Below, in pieces: positions 10,197 through 21,000 of a DNA stretch of 21,865 nt. The notes under the pieces are model-generated. The model saw only the letters and a list, made by a program, of their open reading frames with translations. It was not told the origin of the DNA and ran no database searches. Every line of letters begins with the position of its first letter. Position 1 is the stretch's first letter. The stretch lies in assembly GCA_027596035.1 (NCBI GenBank), contig JADGJA010000351.1, positions 1 to 21,865 of the forward strand, given 5' to 3'. Source of the DNA: Thoreauomyces humboldtii (lineage: Eukaryota; Chytridiomycota; Chytridiomycetes; Spizellomycetales; Powellomycetaceae). The position numbers and the translations under genes are program-made.

Positions 10197-11069
10197 TCCT
10201 AGCATTGGCCAGTGGAACCCCCGTCCTCCGCAGATGAACATCTTCCTTGCAGCGCTGCGCAGTTACCCTTCTTCCCATATCCGCCTTCCTTCGATATCAA
10301 CACGTTTCTTCTGACACCGGCTCCCGGCCACCTATTTCACGTACGTCGTAGCCTGAAATGAAGAGCGTTTGCGCATAGGGCCAGAAAAAGGACGGGAAGA
10401 GAGCCTTCATCTGAACCTTCGCGGTAACGGAACAGGCAGGCAATCACTGCTGGGATATCCGTCCACGCATTGGGAAGCCCCAAAGACACTTGGGATGAGG
10501 TTCTCGCGGCGATCCGCAGATCAGAATTTTTTTTCAAAGGCCACACCGAAGTGTTCGCCAACTTCGAAAGCTGCTGGGCTTTGCATTGAAGAAGCCCGGT
10601 GAAGGGCGCGGGAAGGACACGGCAGAGAGCACCCTTGCTGCAGGCAACATCACCAATGGACGCGTTTGAACGTGACAAGTCGCCGTATGGCTGCTGGTTG
10701 CCTGCAAGCCTGTCTTGCCCCCGCTATTTGCAGCGTACTGTATTGCAGCGTAACGCCAGCCTCACCCCCTCGCCGGAAGACGGAAGACGATTTCGCGTTC
10801 GAAGCGCGTCCCCATAACGAGGCTGGCGAAAGCGCGTCAGGTGGCTCCGTTCGACGCTTTCTTCCTCACGAGTGTACTGATACACACGGCTTGCACCTAT
10901 GCTTTCTTTTTTTCTCTCGCGGGGTTGGTCACGTTTCTTGTTCCTGTGCAGGCAGCTGTAACGTAGAGTGTCCACATCAGTACAGTAGACTCCGTCTTTG
11001 TCTGTTGAGACCCCACTCGCTTCCCCCGAGCTCATCCCGGCGATCGTGTTGAAAGGTCAGAAAAGAGCA
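10197..11069. other. Gene-free stretch between SEC62 and LKR/SDH
   Basis: About 870 bp between two plus-strand genes. Open frames of 113 codons (minus, 10678-10337) and 128 codons (plus, 10666-11052) lack domains and plausible splice context. The 3' half probably holds the LKR/SDH promoter, with CAGTACAGTA at 10979-10988 about 85 bp before its ATG. No RNA gene is seen. Confidence 0.45.
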
Positions 11070-14000
11070 ATGGGTCACATTCTTCGAGCGAGCAGGAGCT
11101 CCCTCCGTCCACGCATTGCGAGCCTCCACAGCACTCCCTTCGCGAGGTCCTTCGCCACTGCCCGTAGTCAAGGAAAGCCTCCACTCTCCATCGGAGTCCG
11201 TGCGGAGGACAAGAACCGATGGGAGCGACGAGTCCCGCTCATGCCCGAACACGTCGAGCGTCTCGTCAAGGAGGCCGGCGCAAAGGTGTACATCCAGCCC
11301 AGCACCAAACGAGTCGTGCCGGACGAGAAATATGAGCTCGTAACTATCAACGCCGCTGCCCTGCTGATGAAACCTCAGCCGGTCTCTGACGTTCCTGTGG
11401 CAATTAGGCTGGCGCCACGATCACGTCGGACCTGTCGGTAGCCGACATCATTGTCGGTGTCAAGGAGGTTCCCATCGATCAGCTCATTGCCGACAAGACC
11501 TATCTGTTCTTTTCCCACACCCACAAAGGCCAACCTTACAACATGCCATTGCTCCAGGCTGTCCTTGACAAGGTAGCGATGGGGACTTCTTTCGTGCTGC
11601 ACTGTCCTCGGAGTATCGGAGCGTTGCAACTCACAGTTCGCATCTTCCTGTAGCGCATTCGGCTGATCGACTACGAACTGATGACCAACGAGCACAGCCG
11701 GCGGTTGGTCCAGTTCAGCCGGTTCGCTGGCTACGCTGGCATGATCGACAGTATGCATGGACTGGGTCACCGTCTGCTTGCCCTCGGATACGGAAACCCG
11801 TTCCTGGCCATCGGCATGTCGTACGAGTACCGGACGCTAGCGGACGCCAGGTTGGACGTGACTCGGACCGGACAGGTCATCATGGACGACGGGCTTCCAC
11901 GGCAGATGGGGCCCATGACGTTCGTGTTCACCGGTGACGGAGAGGTCGCACGAGGCGCCATGCATGTTTTCAAGTGCTTGCCGCACGAGTGGGTCAGCCC
12001 CGACGAGCTGAAGGAGCTCCATCGAAGCGGCAGCTGGGACCACCACAAGGTGTACGGATGTCAAGTGAAGGCGAAGGACTACCTTGTCCGGAAGGACGGG
12101 TGGAAGTACGATCGTGATCACTACCGCGAGCACCCGGAACAGTACATGTCTGTCTTCCACGAGAAGGTTGCGCCTTACACCAGTGTCTTGGTCAACGGCA
12201 TTTTCTGGGACGCGCGATACCCACGTCTCCTAACCAACGATCAGGCTACTAAGCTTGCTAACGAGGACCGTCTTAACATTCTGTCGATTGCGGATGTTTC
12301 CTGCGATATCAACGTTTGTCCAACTGCCCCTCGTGATTTCACGTCCGCACGTTCCTTCGGCTCACATTTCATCGTTGCAGGGATCACTCGAATTTATGGG
12401 CCGTTCCTCCACTATCGATAACCCATACTTCATGTATGATCCCGTTACCGGCAAAACCCACAATGAGTAAGTCTCTGTTGATTACCGGAATCCGCGACCA
12501 CCCGACTCATGCATTCCCTCTACAGCATGGAAGGCAGGGGCGTGCAAATCATGTCCATCGACAACTTGCCCACGGAATTGCCACTTGAGGCCAGCGAGTA
12601 CTTCAGTAACGCGCTGTATCCCTTTGTGAACCAGCTGGTCAGTGTGCAAGGGACGAGTGGCCGGTTGGAAGACTTGACCACTGGCTGACTTCCGCGAGGT
12701 GGATTAGGTCACTGGAAACTTTGATCACCCCGTGCTCAAGCGAGCCACCATCGCAACCGCAGAGGGCAAGCTCGCCCCAGGGCGAAAACGTCTTGCGGAC
12801 GTACTCACCAAACACGGGTTTGTTGCTTTCGAGGCCTCCTTTTGTCTGCTGGCTCAGAACTGACGGAATGACCCGGTTTCATCACAGGGAAGGAGCCAAG
12901 GTCAGCGCAAGCCAACGGGTCCTGTTACTTGGATCCGGCTTTGTGTCTGCACCGCTCGTCGATTACTTGCTCCGCGAGCCCCACCGATCCGTGACGATTG
13001 GTTAGTTGCAGAAGTTCGCGAGAGCCTTTGTCAACTTGCTAATCCTGGCTTGATAGCAAGCAACCTGGCAAAGGAAGCCAAGAACTTGTCGGCGGGCAGA
13101 TCCCGAGCACCTGTGACCGATCTGAACGTGGCGGACAAGGCATCTCTTGCCAAACTCGTGTCCAACCACGACCTTGTCGTAAGGTATGCCGGCATCTGCA
13201 TTGGCCGACCCTTCTAAGCGAGAAGCTCAGGATTGTTTCTACAGCTTTGTGCCGGCTACTCTGCACACTGACGTCGCAGCGGCATGTATCGACGCCAAGA
13301 AGAACATGGTGACCGCGTCATACATCTCACCTGCTATGCTCGCTCTGGACGAAAAGTATGATTAGTTGCCCGTGCCGTCCACTATGGAGGCGGAAGCTTA
13401 ACTGTTCGTGCAGGGCTAAGAAGGCTGGAATCACCATCCTCAACGAGGTCGGGCTAGACCCCGGAATCGACCATCTGACGGCCATGCAGCTGTTCGACGA
13501 AGTTCGCGCAAAGGGTGGACGCATCAACTCGTTCGTGTCGTGGTGCGGCGGTCTCCCAGCCCCCGAAGCTTCGAACAATCCCCTGGGATACAAGTTCAGC
13601 TGGAGTCCCAAGGGCGTTCTCATGGCAGGTCTGAACTCGGCACACTTCAAGCGCGACGGAAAGGTAGTGGTTTCCGAACCCGAACATTTTGAGCCAGCGC
13701 AGACCTTAAAACAATCGAAATCTCTCAGATCATTCAAGTACCCGGTGACAGTTTGTTCGAAAGCGCTGTCAACGTTGACATCAACAAGGGCTTTGCTTTG
13801 GAGGGCATCCCCAACCGTGACTCGCTCAAGTATACCGATCTCTACAACCTTGGCGACATCGCGGACCTAAGCAACATGTTCCGCGGGACTTTGCGATACA
13901 AGGTTGGTAGCTCGACCATGGACCGGTTTGCATTGCCGTGGGCAACTTGCTGACCCCATAATCTGATTCACATCAGGGCTACTGCGAGTTGATGGCCTCG

Positions 14001-14771
14001 TTGCGCAACATTGGTCTTCTCAACGACAAGCCCCGCACCGACATTCAGGCTGGCGTTTCCTGGGTTCGTGATAGCGTCTCCATGCCTTCTTTGACTGTGA
14101 CACTCACCCGGATCCGTTTGTAGGGTGAGGTCATGGACTCGCTCATTGGAAAGGACAGCAACCGGTCCGCGGCCATTGCCAAGGCCTTGTCCCTTGATGC
14201 CAAGAACCCCGTTCAAGCACAACACCTGAAGACAGTCGTCGAGGCACTGGAGTGGTAAGCTTGCAGTTATGAGGATAAGAGAGAGTCGTGTTTGCTGACA
14301 AGTAAATCGCCCCAACAGGCTCGGCATGTTGTCTCACGACACACCCGTGAATCCCTCCGGCTCCGTCATGGACGCCTTCTGCGCACACCTCCAGCGTCGC
14401 TTGGTCTACGCCCCAGGCGAGCGGGACATGGTGGCCATGCACCACGAGTTCGGCATCCAGTGGCGAGACGGCAGCAAGGAGAAGCGAACGTCTACCCTCT
14501 TCGCATACGGAGACCCTCAGGGATACTCTGCGATGGCCAAGACGGTCGGTCTCCCCGCCGCCATCGGATCCGAGCTGCTCTTGAACGGTAAGCTTTCAAA
14601 TGGCAGCGTCGCGTGAAGAAGTCGCCAAAATCTGATAAGCATTTGATGGTCTCAGCTCAACTGACAAGGAGAGGTGTCATCGCGCCGATGACAAAGGACG
14701 TTTACCAGCCCATGCTGCATAAACTAGAAGCCGAGGGCATCAGGTTCGTAGAGCAGACTTATGCCCTCTGA
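11070..14771 (+). CDS. Bifunctional lysine-ketoglutarate reductase/saccharopine dehydrogenase (alpha-aminoadipic semialdehyde synthase), mitochondrial
   Basis: Fifteen exons: 11070-11339, 11408-11572, 11654-12313, 12381-12466, 12526-12637, 12708-12817, 12888-13000, 13057-13183, 13245-13355, 13414-13663, 13729-13902, 13977-14063, 14124-14254, 14319-14587, 14656-14771 (926 aa). The LKR half (about 40-450) condenses lysine with 2-oxoglutarate to saccharopine; the SDH half (about 478-926) splits it to aminoadipate semialdehyde and glutamate. Residues 1-35 are Arg/Ser-rich without acidic residues, a mitochondrial presequence. LKR motifs: [49 protein letters not shown] motifs: Rossmann [12 protein letters not shown] (479-490), [65 protein letters not shown]. 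The intron 13664-13728 fixes an apparent frame change. Fungi normally have separate LYS1 and LYS9 enzymes working in the biosynthetic direction; the fused mitochondrial form is the animal/plant catabolic type, hence no LYS symbol. Confidence 0.96.
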
Positions 14772-14965
14772 TCTTGAGAAACGCGATTCGGACTTCAAGA
14801 CTCCACATATTCTGCATATCACATTTTGAGTATCACATGACCGACAGCAGAGTGCTTGCATGGACAGAGCCTACGTTGAGCGAGTGGCGGACCAGGGGCG
14901 CGTGGGCCAGCTGTGTGAGCAAAGTCTATTGAAAAGCAAGGAAGCTTGTCTCGGGGAAACCGATT
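14772..14965. terminator. Convergent 3' intergenic region of LKR/SDH and PDAT
   Basis: Only 194 bp separate the stop codons of the two convergent genes. The region includes an AT-rich segment (about 14805-14835) that could hold polyadenylation signals for both strands, but no canonical AATAAA is present. Overlapping 3' UTRs are likely; this is inferred from spacing only. Confidence 0.35.
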
Positions 14966-17387
14966 TCAGTCAAGCCCTTCCGGAAGCTTCACTCGATCTC
15001 CAATTTCCTGTGCCTTGCTGAATATCCGGTCTTCGAGATCATCGCCCTGCCCTCCGACCATGCGGAGGATGTCTTCGATGAGACCGTGATTTCCAAGGAC
15101 TGCGAAAGAAGTCAAGGTAGTTGAGCCAAAAAAAAAACGCACAGAAGTGAAAAAAGGCATGCAAAGGCCAACGAAGACGTACTATCAACATGATCTGCGG
15201 TTTCGGGTCCGCCCCGAACACTCCCGAAAGGCTTCTTCCCACCATCCGTCTGTCGGGTCTCCCGAGTGACCACCGGGACACCGCCAGGGTTGTATCGTTC
15301 CTTCTTCCATCCATGCGTGCACATGTACGAGAGGCTGATGAGCGGCACGGTCCCGTCGCCGTCAGAAAGTTGCACGCCGTTCTCCGTGTCCGTCTCCGGA
15401 TCGCTCCGGGTGTGATCGATGTAGAGCTCGTCTCCCGATCCGGCGGGGGACGCGTTGTTGTCGTCCCTCCTGTCCTGCGTTTGCCCGAGGACGTAAAAGT
15501 ACTTTCGCTCCGCGGCCAGTCCGGTTCCGTAGAGGCAGAGGATCCGAAAGGATGGATCGAAGGTCGGCAAAGGGGTGAGAAGTGGGTTCGACCACTGCGT
15601 TGGGTCCTTTTTCGCCTCCTCGAGGTCCTTTTTCGTTTCGGCGATCCCGTATGCGTATGTGTCGGCCCAGTATGGGGAGCCCTTCAAACCGGTACCGGCG
15701 TGGTGGGAAATGAAAGCGGAAACGTTGGTAGCCGTTAGGCGGAATGACTCGGAAGTGTTTTGATCTTGCGTTGTGACGTCTATCAGGGCTCCAAAGGATG
15801 GGATGGTCACGTTCGCTGGCTCGTCAGGTGCTATCGTCGAGGCATCACCCCAGACTCTACTGCCTCCGAAGGGAAACATGGACGCCATCCCGGCCCTAGA
15901 TCGAGTGTGTGAGCAGGTTTTCAGATGAAACCCAGTGGAAGCGCCTACCATGAACGGAACAATCGGGCCCGCTGCCTCCTGCTGAAGAAATACTCTAGCA
16001 TGTACGACCCGGCCGCATTCTTGGAGGTAGAGGGTTAGCGGCGAACGGACCGATAGTGTTTACGCCAAGGTTTTACGAATAGCGTTCCGTGAAGAACTGT
16101 GACAACTTTCGCTTACCAGTTGAGCGGTGTCCCGCATCTCGCCTAAGAGGTGGGATTGAGATCGAAGTGTCCTGCAACCCACTTGAAGGATGGTCTGAAC
16201 GCACCTGAAAGCATCGAGGCGAGAGCTTTCGGAACTCCTAGCAGGGTTCCGGCAATGTTGATCCATCCGGCAAGATAGGTCGAGCACCAGAGCTCCCCAT
16301 GATTCGCACGCGCCCAGTTCAAGAAGTGCATGGTGATGGTGCTTCCCATGGAATGCGAGATGATCATGACGCGCGCATCTTCCAGTGATGATCCCCCTAC
16401 GACCGCAGCCTCATGTGCGAGCTCTATGGTGCTCCGCAGCCTGGTGAAGTAAAGGTCTCGCAGCTCAAGGTTGTTGTACGACAGTCGCCAATCGTACGCA
16501 GCCAGGTGCATGTTGCCGCTGTCGTAGCCGATGGAACCGAGGTTGGCGATCACCCTCGCCCACACCCAGAACCCTGGATAGAGGTAGTCGGCTGCATCCA
16601 GACCCTGGGCGGCTCGAAGCTTGACATTGGCAGGGTCCCTACCCGTGCGCTCGTTCAGCATCATGTGGGCCAGCCAGCAGTCCTTGGACCACAGCAGCGC
16701 CTTTATCTGATCGACCGTGCCCCACATCCTCTTCCGAAAGTACTTTTGCGCGCAAAGGCGGTTGGCGGCCTCGGTGGCCGACAGAGCGTCTGGATCGATC
16801 TGATGCTCCTCGCGAACGGTCTGCTTCCTCACTCGATCGGGAAGGTTGGGCAGCAGTCGGTCGGTGGCTTCCTGACGAGCGACGTCGCCGCGGGCCTCCT
16901 CGTCCTCGGTGTCGGGTCGCGACGCTGCCGAGTCATCGTCGTCCGCCTCCTCGGTTCGGTTCAGGGCTGGAGCAGAGTTCCAGACCTGCAGGCCGGTGGA
17001 GACGATGCCGGGGATCATGACGACGGGATGCTTTGCCCGGATGCCGGTCGCGGCGAGTCGTGCGCCGGGTTGGAAGTCGCCGTAGTCCTGGTCGGACGAC
17101 GACGTCTCGAAGTATTCCCGCAGGGTTCCCAGGAACTCCAGGGATGGCAGGTTCTCGCCGCTCAGGAACTGGAAGACGTCGGTGCTGGACACGCCTGGGG
17201 ACGCCGCCGAAAAGATGAGGGCGGCCAGTGCAGCCCCGCCTAGGACGCCGAGGGCAAAGAACAGGCGCCGGAACTGCAAGATGGTCTTTGGGACGGATAT
17301 GGTTCCGATGACCGGCAAGCGGTGGACGGGAACCACGACGGGGGAGGCCTGTCGCGCTCCAGCCTTTGTTCGCTTCGTTAGTGTCAT
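14966..17387 (-). CDS. LRO1: Phospholipid:diacylglycerol acyltransferase (LRO1/PDAT, LCAT family)
   Basis: Five exons: 17387-16205, 16142-16117 (26 nt), 16019-15949, 15895-15183, 15099-14966 (708 aa). The ER enzyme moves an acyl chain from a phospholipid to diacylglycerol, making storage triacylglycerol without acyl-CoA. The start at 17387 gives a short basic cytosolic tail and one membrane anchor (about 42-62, FFALGVLGGAALAALIFSAA). The lumenal LCAT fold carries HPVVMIPGIVSTG (120-132), FRKRMWG, CWLAHMMLNERTGRDP, LRAAQG, AAYDWRLSY, nucleophile Ser346 in ISHSMGS, Asp607 in SDGDGTVPL and His662 in ADHVDILGN. The 26-nt exon supplies EMRDTAQL, conserved in the family. Unusual is an acidic low-complexity insert (about 141-205, TEEADDDD and EDEEARGD) between the lid-side motif and FRKRMWG. 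An in-frame ATG at 17564 would add 59 residues of low-quality sequence ahead of the anchor and is less likely. Shares a divergent promoter with the histidine kinase. Confidence 0.94.
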
Positions 17388-18056
17388 CTGGCCATCACGG
17401 TTGGATGAGAGAGATCCCAACGACACCCCAGTGGAAAGCAGGAGGGGGGTGGTGGTGGTGGGGTGGCTGTACACATCATGGACTCTGGGTGGTTGGCCGT
17501 CAAGGGGACCGACCCATGGGTGTGAGACTGTGAGTGCCGTTGCCTTCGGTCTTCCCCCGGCCACAAGCCAGCCAGCCAGCCCTCAGGCGCGTGACAGTCA
17601 TGCTCGCATAGCCGTTCAACCATTCACAATTCACAATTCCCACCCGTCGGCGGTCGTCTCCTCTCTCTCTGGTCGGGGCCACTGCACCCCCAGAAAGGCC
17701 CTCTCAACCAGATCCCCCTCCTCCGGTCTCTTGCTTGGCTTCCCCAAGCCTTTTCTTTTTTTTGTCGACATCACCATCCTCTCTTCATCTACGTTCGCGG
17801 TTGGGAGCTTTCCTCGCTTTTCTCCACGCTGTCACAGCTCTATCCTACACCATTCATCATCCTTCCCAGGCAGGCCGTCCGCCCTCTCCCCTCTTCGCTT
17901 CCTTGTCTTCCAACGGCTTCAGTCCCCAGTCCTATCGGATACATCGCTTTCCCACCTGGTCTCAGCTGTGTCACCCGTTCCGAGTCAACATAACAGACAG
18001 CCACGGTACGGACGTCCTCCAGCCGGACCCACTCTCCGTGAGGCACCTGGGAAAGG
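17388..18056. promoter_or_regulatory. Divergent promoter region between PDAT and the histidine kinase
   Basis: This 669-bp head-to-head region has strong strand bias. There is a G-rich run at 17441-17463 with several GGTGG units 54-76 bp upstream of the PDAT start, a CT-rich tract around 17655-17680, a T8 run near 17755-17762, and a 7-nt tandem (ATTCACA twice, then ATTC) at 17622-17639. Pyrimidine-rich tracts before start codons are common in fungal promoters. Open frames run through it on both strands, including one from 17735 that overlaps the kinase start in another frame, but none resembles a protein family. Confidence 0.45.
17441..17463 (+). other. G-rich tract with quadruplex potential
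   Basis: A run of six G followed by spaced GG and GGGG groups (GGAGGGGGGTGGTGGTGGTG from 17441, then GGG) on the plus strand. It is the C-rich strand of the presumed PDAT 5' leader. Whether a stable quadruplex forms is not shown by sequence alone, because most groups are only GG. Confidence 0.4.
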
Positions 18057-21000
18057 ATGGACGCCATAGAGGAAGGGCGAGGTTCGGAAAGTCCCGTGAC
18101 GGGCAAGACCACCGCTCTGCAAAGGGAGTTCTCCAATAAGATGACTCCAGCGGCCAAGCGCGACAACACGTGCCGCATCACGATAGGCGTCAAGATGGCC
18201 ATCTTCGCTGTGCTTCTCACACTCGCCTCGGTCGGCGTGATGGCCATCGTCTCCTGGGAGACCACCTCCCAGCTGCTCTCCAACCAGCTGACGGAGCGGA
18301 TGAATACCATCGCCCTGCTCCGTTCCCTCGCCCTGCAGCAGACCCTGTCCAACACGTTCTCGGACCTTCAGCTCATATCGTCGCGCGTGCTCATCCAGGG
18401 ATTCCTGGCTCAGATCAAACAGGGAACTACCCTGACCGCGGCCCAGGTCAGCACCGGGACGAACGATCTGCTCAGCGCCGTGGCATCGTACAAATCCCTG
18501 CTGTATGCAGAGTTCTCGACCGCGGACGGGCAAACCCCAATCTTTGTAACCACACCTACGGACATCAATGCGACCTCGATCGCACGGCTCCGATACCAAG
18601 GAGGGGGCAACGTCATATCCGAGCACATCCAGAATCCCATCGAGATCGCCAATGGCACCTTCGCATGGGGCTTGGTGGCACCCGTTCGTTCTCTCGCCAC
18701 TCAGGAACTGCTGGGTTCCATTTTCATGATTCTGACCACTGTCGAGCTCAAGGTCATCCTGGATGATGAAGGTGAGCAAAGCACACACGTAAATGAGGGT
18801 CCGGCCATCGTATAACCATCTGCATCCCGCAGCCGGACTTGGCAGCACGGGGCAGCTTCTGTTGCTCACAGTGGTCGACGAGGTGAGTTTGCAGTTGCAC
18901 AGGTCCGTGCCCCAGATGCCTTCCTACTGAACGTATCGTCAAGTCTTCCTATCGCTTCGTCATCCCTCCAGTACGAAATCCAACCTATTTCGGTCAAACC
19001 TACCCGATCAGTAGCTACCGCGCCATGGAGATCCAGGCTGCATCCCCTAACAGTTCCGGAGTCGTCGAAGCGAACTCTTTCTGGGGCCAAAGTTCCATGA
19101 CCGCATATCAGCCGGTAGAACTGGGTTGGTTTCTTTTCGCAGAAAGTAATGTCGCTTGTCTTTGTGAACTCGTGAATTGTTTTGTTTTGCTAACCTCGGG
19201 TATGCCGGTTTCTAGTCAGTCTCTCCGAAATCAATCAGCCCGTAGTGCGGTTGAGACTGCTCCTGCTATATGCTATCCTGAGCGTCCTTGTGGCGGTCCT
19301 AATAGTATCCCTACTCGCCGCGCGTCTGCTAGTATTGCCAATACGCAGGCTGCGAACTCTGGCGCTTGAGTTTTCTTCCGGCGATCTCGACACACGGGCG
19401 CCAGTGGGTCGAGGACGATTTCCCGACGAAATCCTCGAACTCAATCTGGCGTTCAATACGATGGCCGCTCAACTAAGTAGTCAATACGATTCCTTGGATA
19501 ACAAAGTCAAGGAGCGCACAAAAGCACTGGAGGCGGCGAAGATGGAAGCTGATGACGCGAACGCTGCAAAGGTTCGTAGGAAGATTGGCAGGACGCGCGA
19601 TCGAGGGTACTTTCCTTACCACTTTTCTCGAAAAGTCCGCTTTCCTAGGTATCCTTGATTTTTGCACTCCCTCAGTTGCATCCTGCTGATAGGTTTTGTG
19701 TCTGAACAGCAAATATTACGCATGAGCTTCGCACTCCTTTGAATGGTAGTCACTGGGCTAGGATTCTTGAGAGTACTTGACTGTTGCTTACTTCCCTCGC
19801 TTTCAGGCATCATAGGTTTGCACGGAATAAGAATTTCAGTCAGGGAGCACAGTTGCTAACTCTTCAGATGCTACATGTCAGGGCTCAGCGCACTTCTCGC
19901 AGAGACTCCTCTAAACGCTGATCAGAAAGACTTGATCGGTTCCATACGAGGTCGGTCACTGAGCGAAACTTTCCTCTCTCTTACAGTTGGAAATCTAATC
20001 AAGTGGTCACAGACTGTAGCGACGGACTCTTGGTCATCATCAACGATGTGCTCGATGTAGGTTATGACGGGCATCATGGCTGGGATAATTGTATCCATAC
20101 GCTGACCTTTATCTTTACTTTTAGTTTTCGAAGGTTTGACAAATGGGCAGAGGGGCGCTTTTTCGCGTGGTCGATGTCTCAGTGCCCTTTCGTTTCAGAT
20201 CGAGGCTGGCAAGCTGGAACTAGAAAAGCGTCCTTTCGATCTGTTCCAGTGCATCGAAAACAGTCTGTATCTCCTTCATCTCAAGGCGTCCCAAAAAGGA
20301 TTGCTACTGTCACACAAGATTTCCAAAACGGCACCAAAATGCATTGAAGGGGATATTACCAGGTTAAGACAAGTGCTCATTAACCTCGTAGGAAACAGTA
20401 CGTATATTCAAATGGCTCAATCTTCGCTGAGCTCATCGACTACTGCTCGATCAGGTGTCAAGTTTACCGCAGAGGGCGAGGTCGTCGTTACCGTTCAGGC
20501 GGTGGAGCATCCAGCGCAAAAGGGGGTGTTTGAATTGTCTTTTGAAGTGCAGGACACCGGTATCGGAATACCAGAGGTAATAGGAGCGTCGAAACATCCG
20601 ATAGCAAATCAACGCAGTTGACACTCCGTCGTCAGGAATCTGTCGGACGCCTTTTCCAAAGCTTCTCGCAGGTAGTTTTCCCGTTGTGTGAGAACAACGT
20701 CTGCTGGAAACTCATCATCCCGACCGTTCTTTGAAGGTCGACTCAAGCACTACTCGGAAATATGGTGGGACAGGACTGGGATTGGCCATCTGCAAGGTGA
20801 GTTCGTCCAAGTACTTGTTCTGTCACGCGATTTCTGATTAGAAATTTTCTCGTCTTCGCAGCAAGTGAGTGACGAGCAAGTTGGCGAGCGTTCTCGAGGA
20901 CCTGCAGCTCACATTTATTGCGGTACAGTTGGTGGAGATGATGGGCGGACGAATATGGGTCACCAGCGAACCAGGAAGAGGAAGCAAATTTTGTTTTACG

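Noticed and set aside
16413..17243. 276-codon plus-strand frame
   Set aside because: Antisense to the first PDAT exon, which has clear LCAT-family motifs.
17385..17564. Upstream in-frame ATG for PDAT (59 extra residues)
   Set aside because: The extension is low-complexity, crosses the G-rich leader, and would place a long tail before an otherwise standard basic tail and membrane anchor.
17182..18069. 295-codon plus-strand frame running through the PDAT start and the divergent promoter
   Set aside because: Low-complexity Ser/Pro/Arg composition, antisense to PDAT at one end and out of frame with the kinase at the other.
17735..18139. Open frame with a hydrophobic start that overlaps the kinase start codon
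   Set aside because: No domain after the Phe/Leu-rich start, which comes from the pyrimidine-rich promoter; at most an upstream ORF.
17985..18869. 294-codon minus-strand frame
   Set aside because: Antisense to the kinase N-terminal exons, which hold TM1 and the sensor domain in a consistently spliced frame.
19987..20056. Alternative kinase acceptor at CTCTTACAG (19986) giving VGNLIKWSQ
   Set aside because: It puts the following exon out of frame with the conserved [10 protein letters not shown]; the acceptor at 20011-20012 keeps it.
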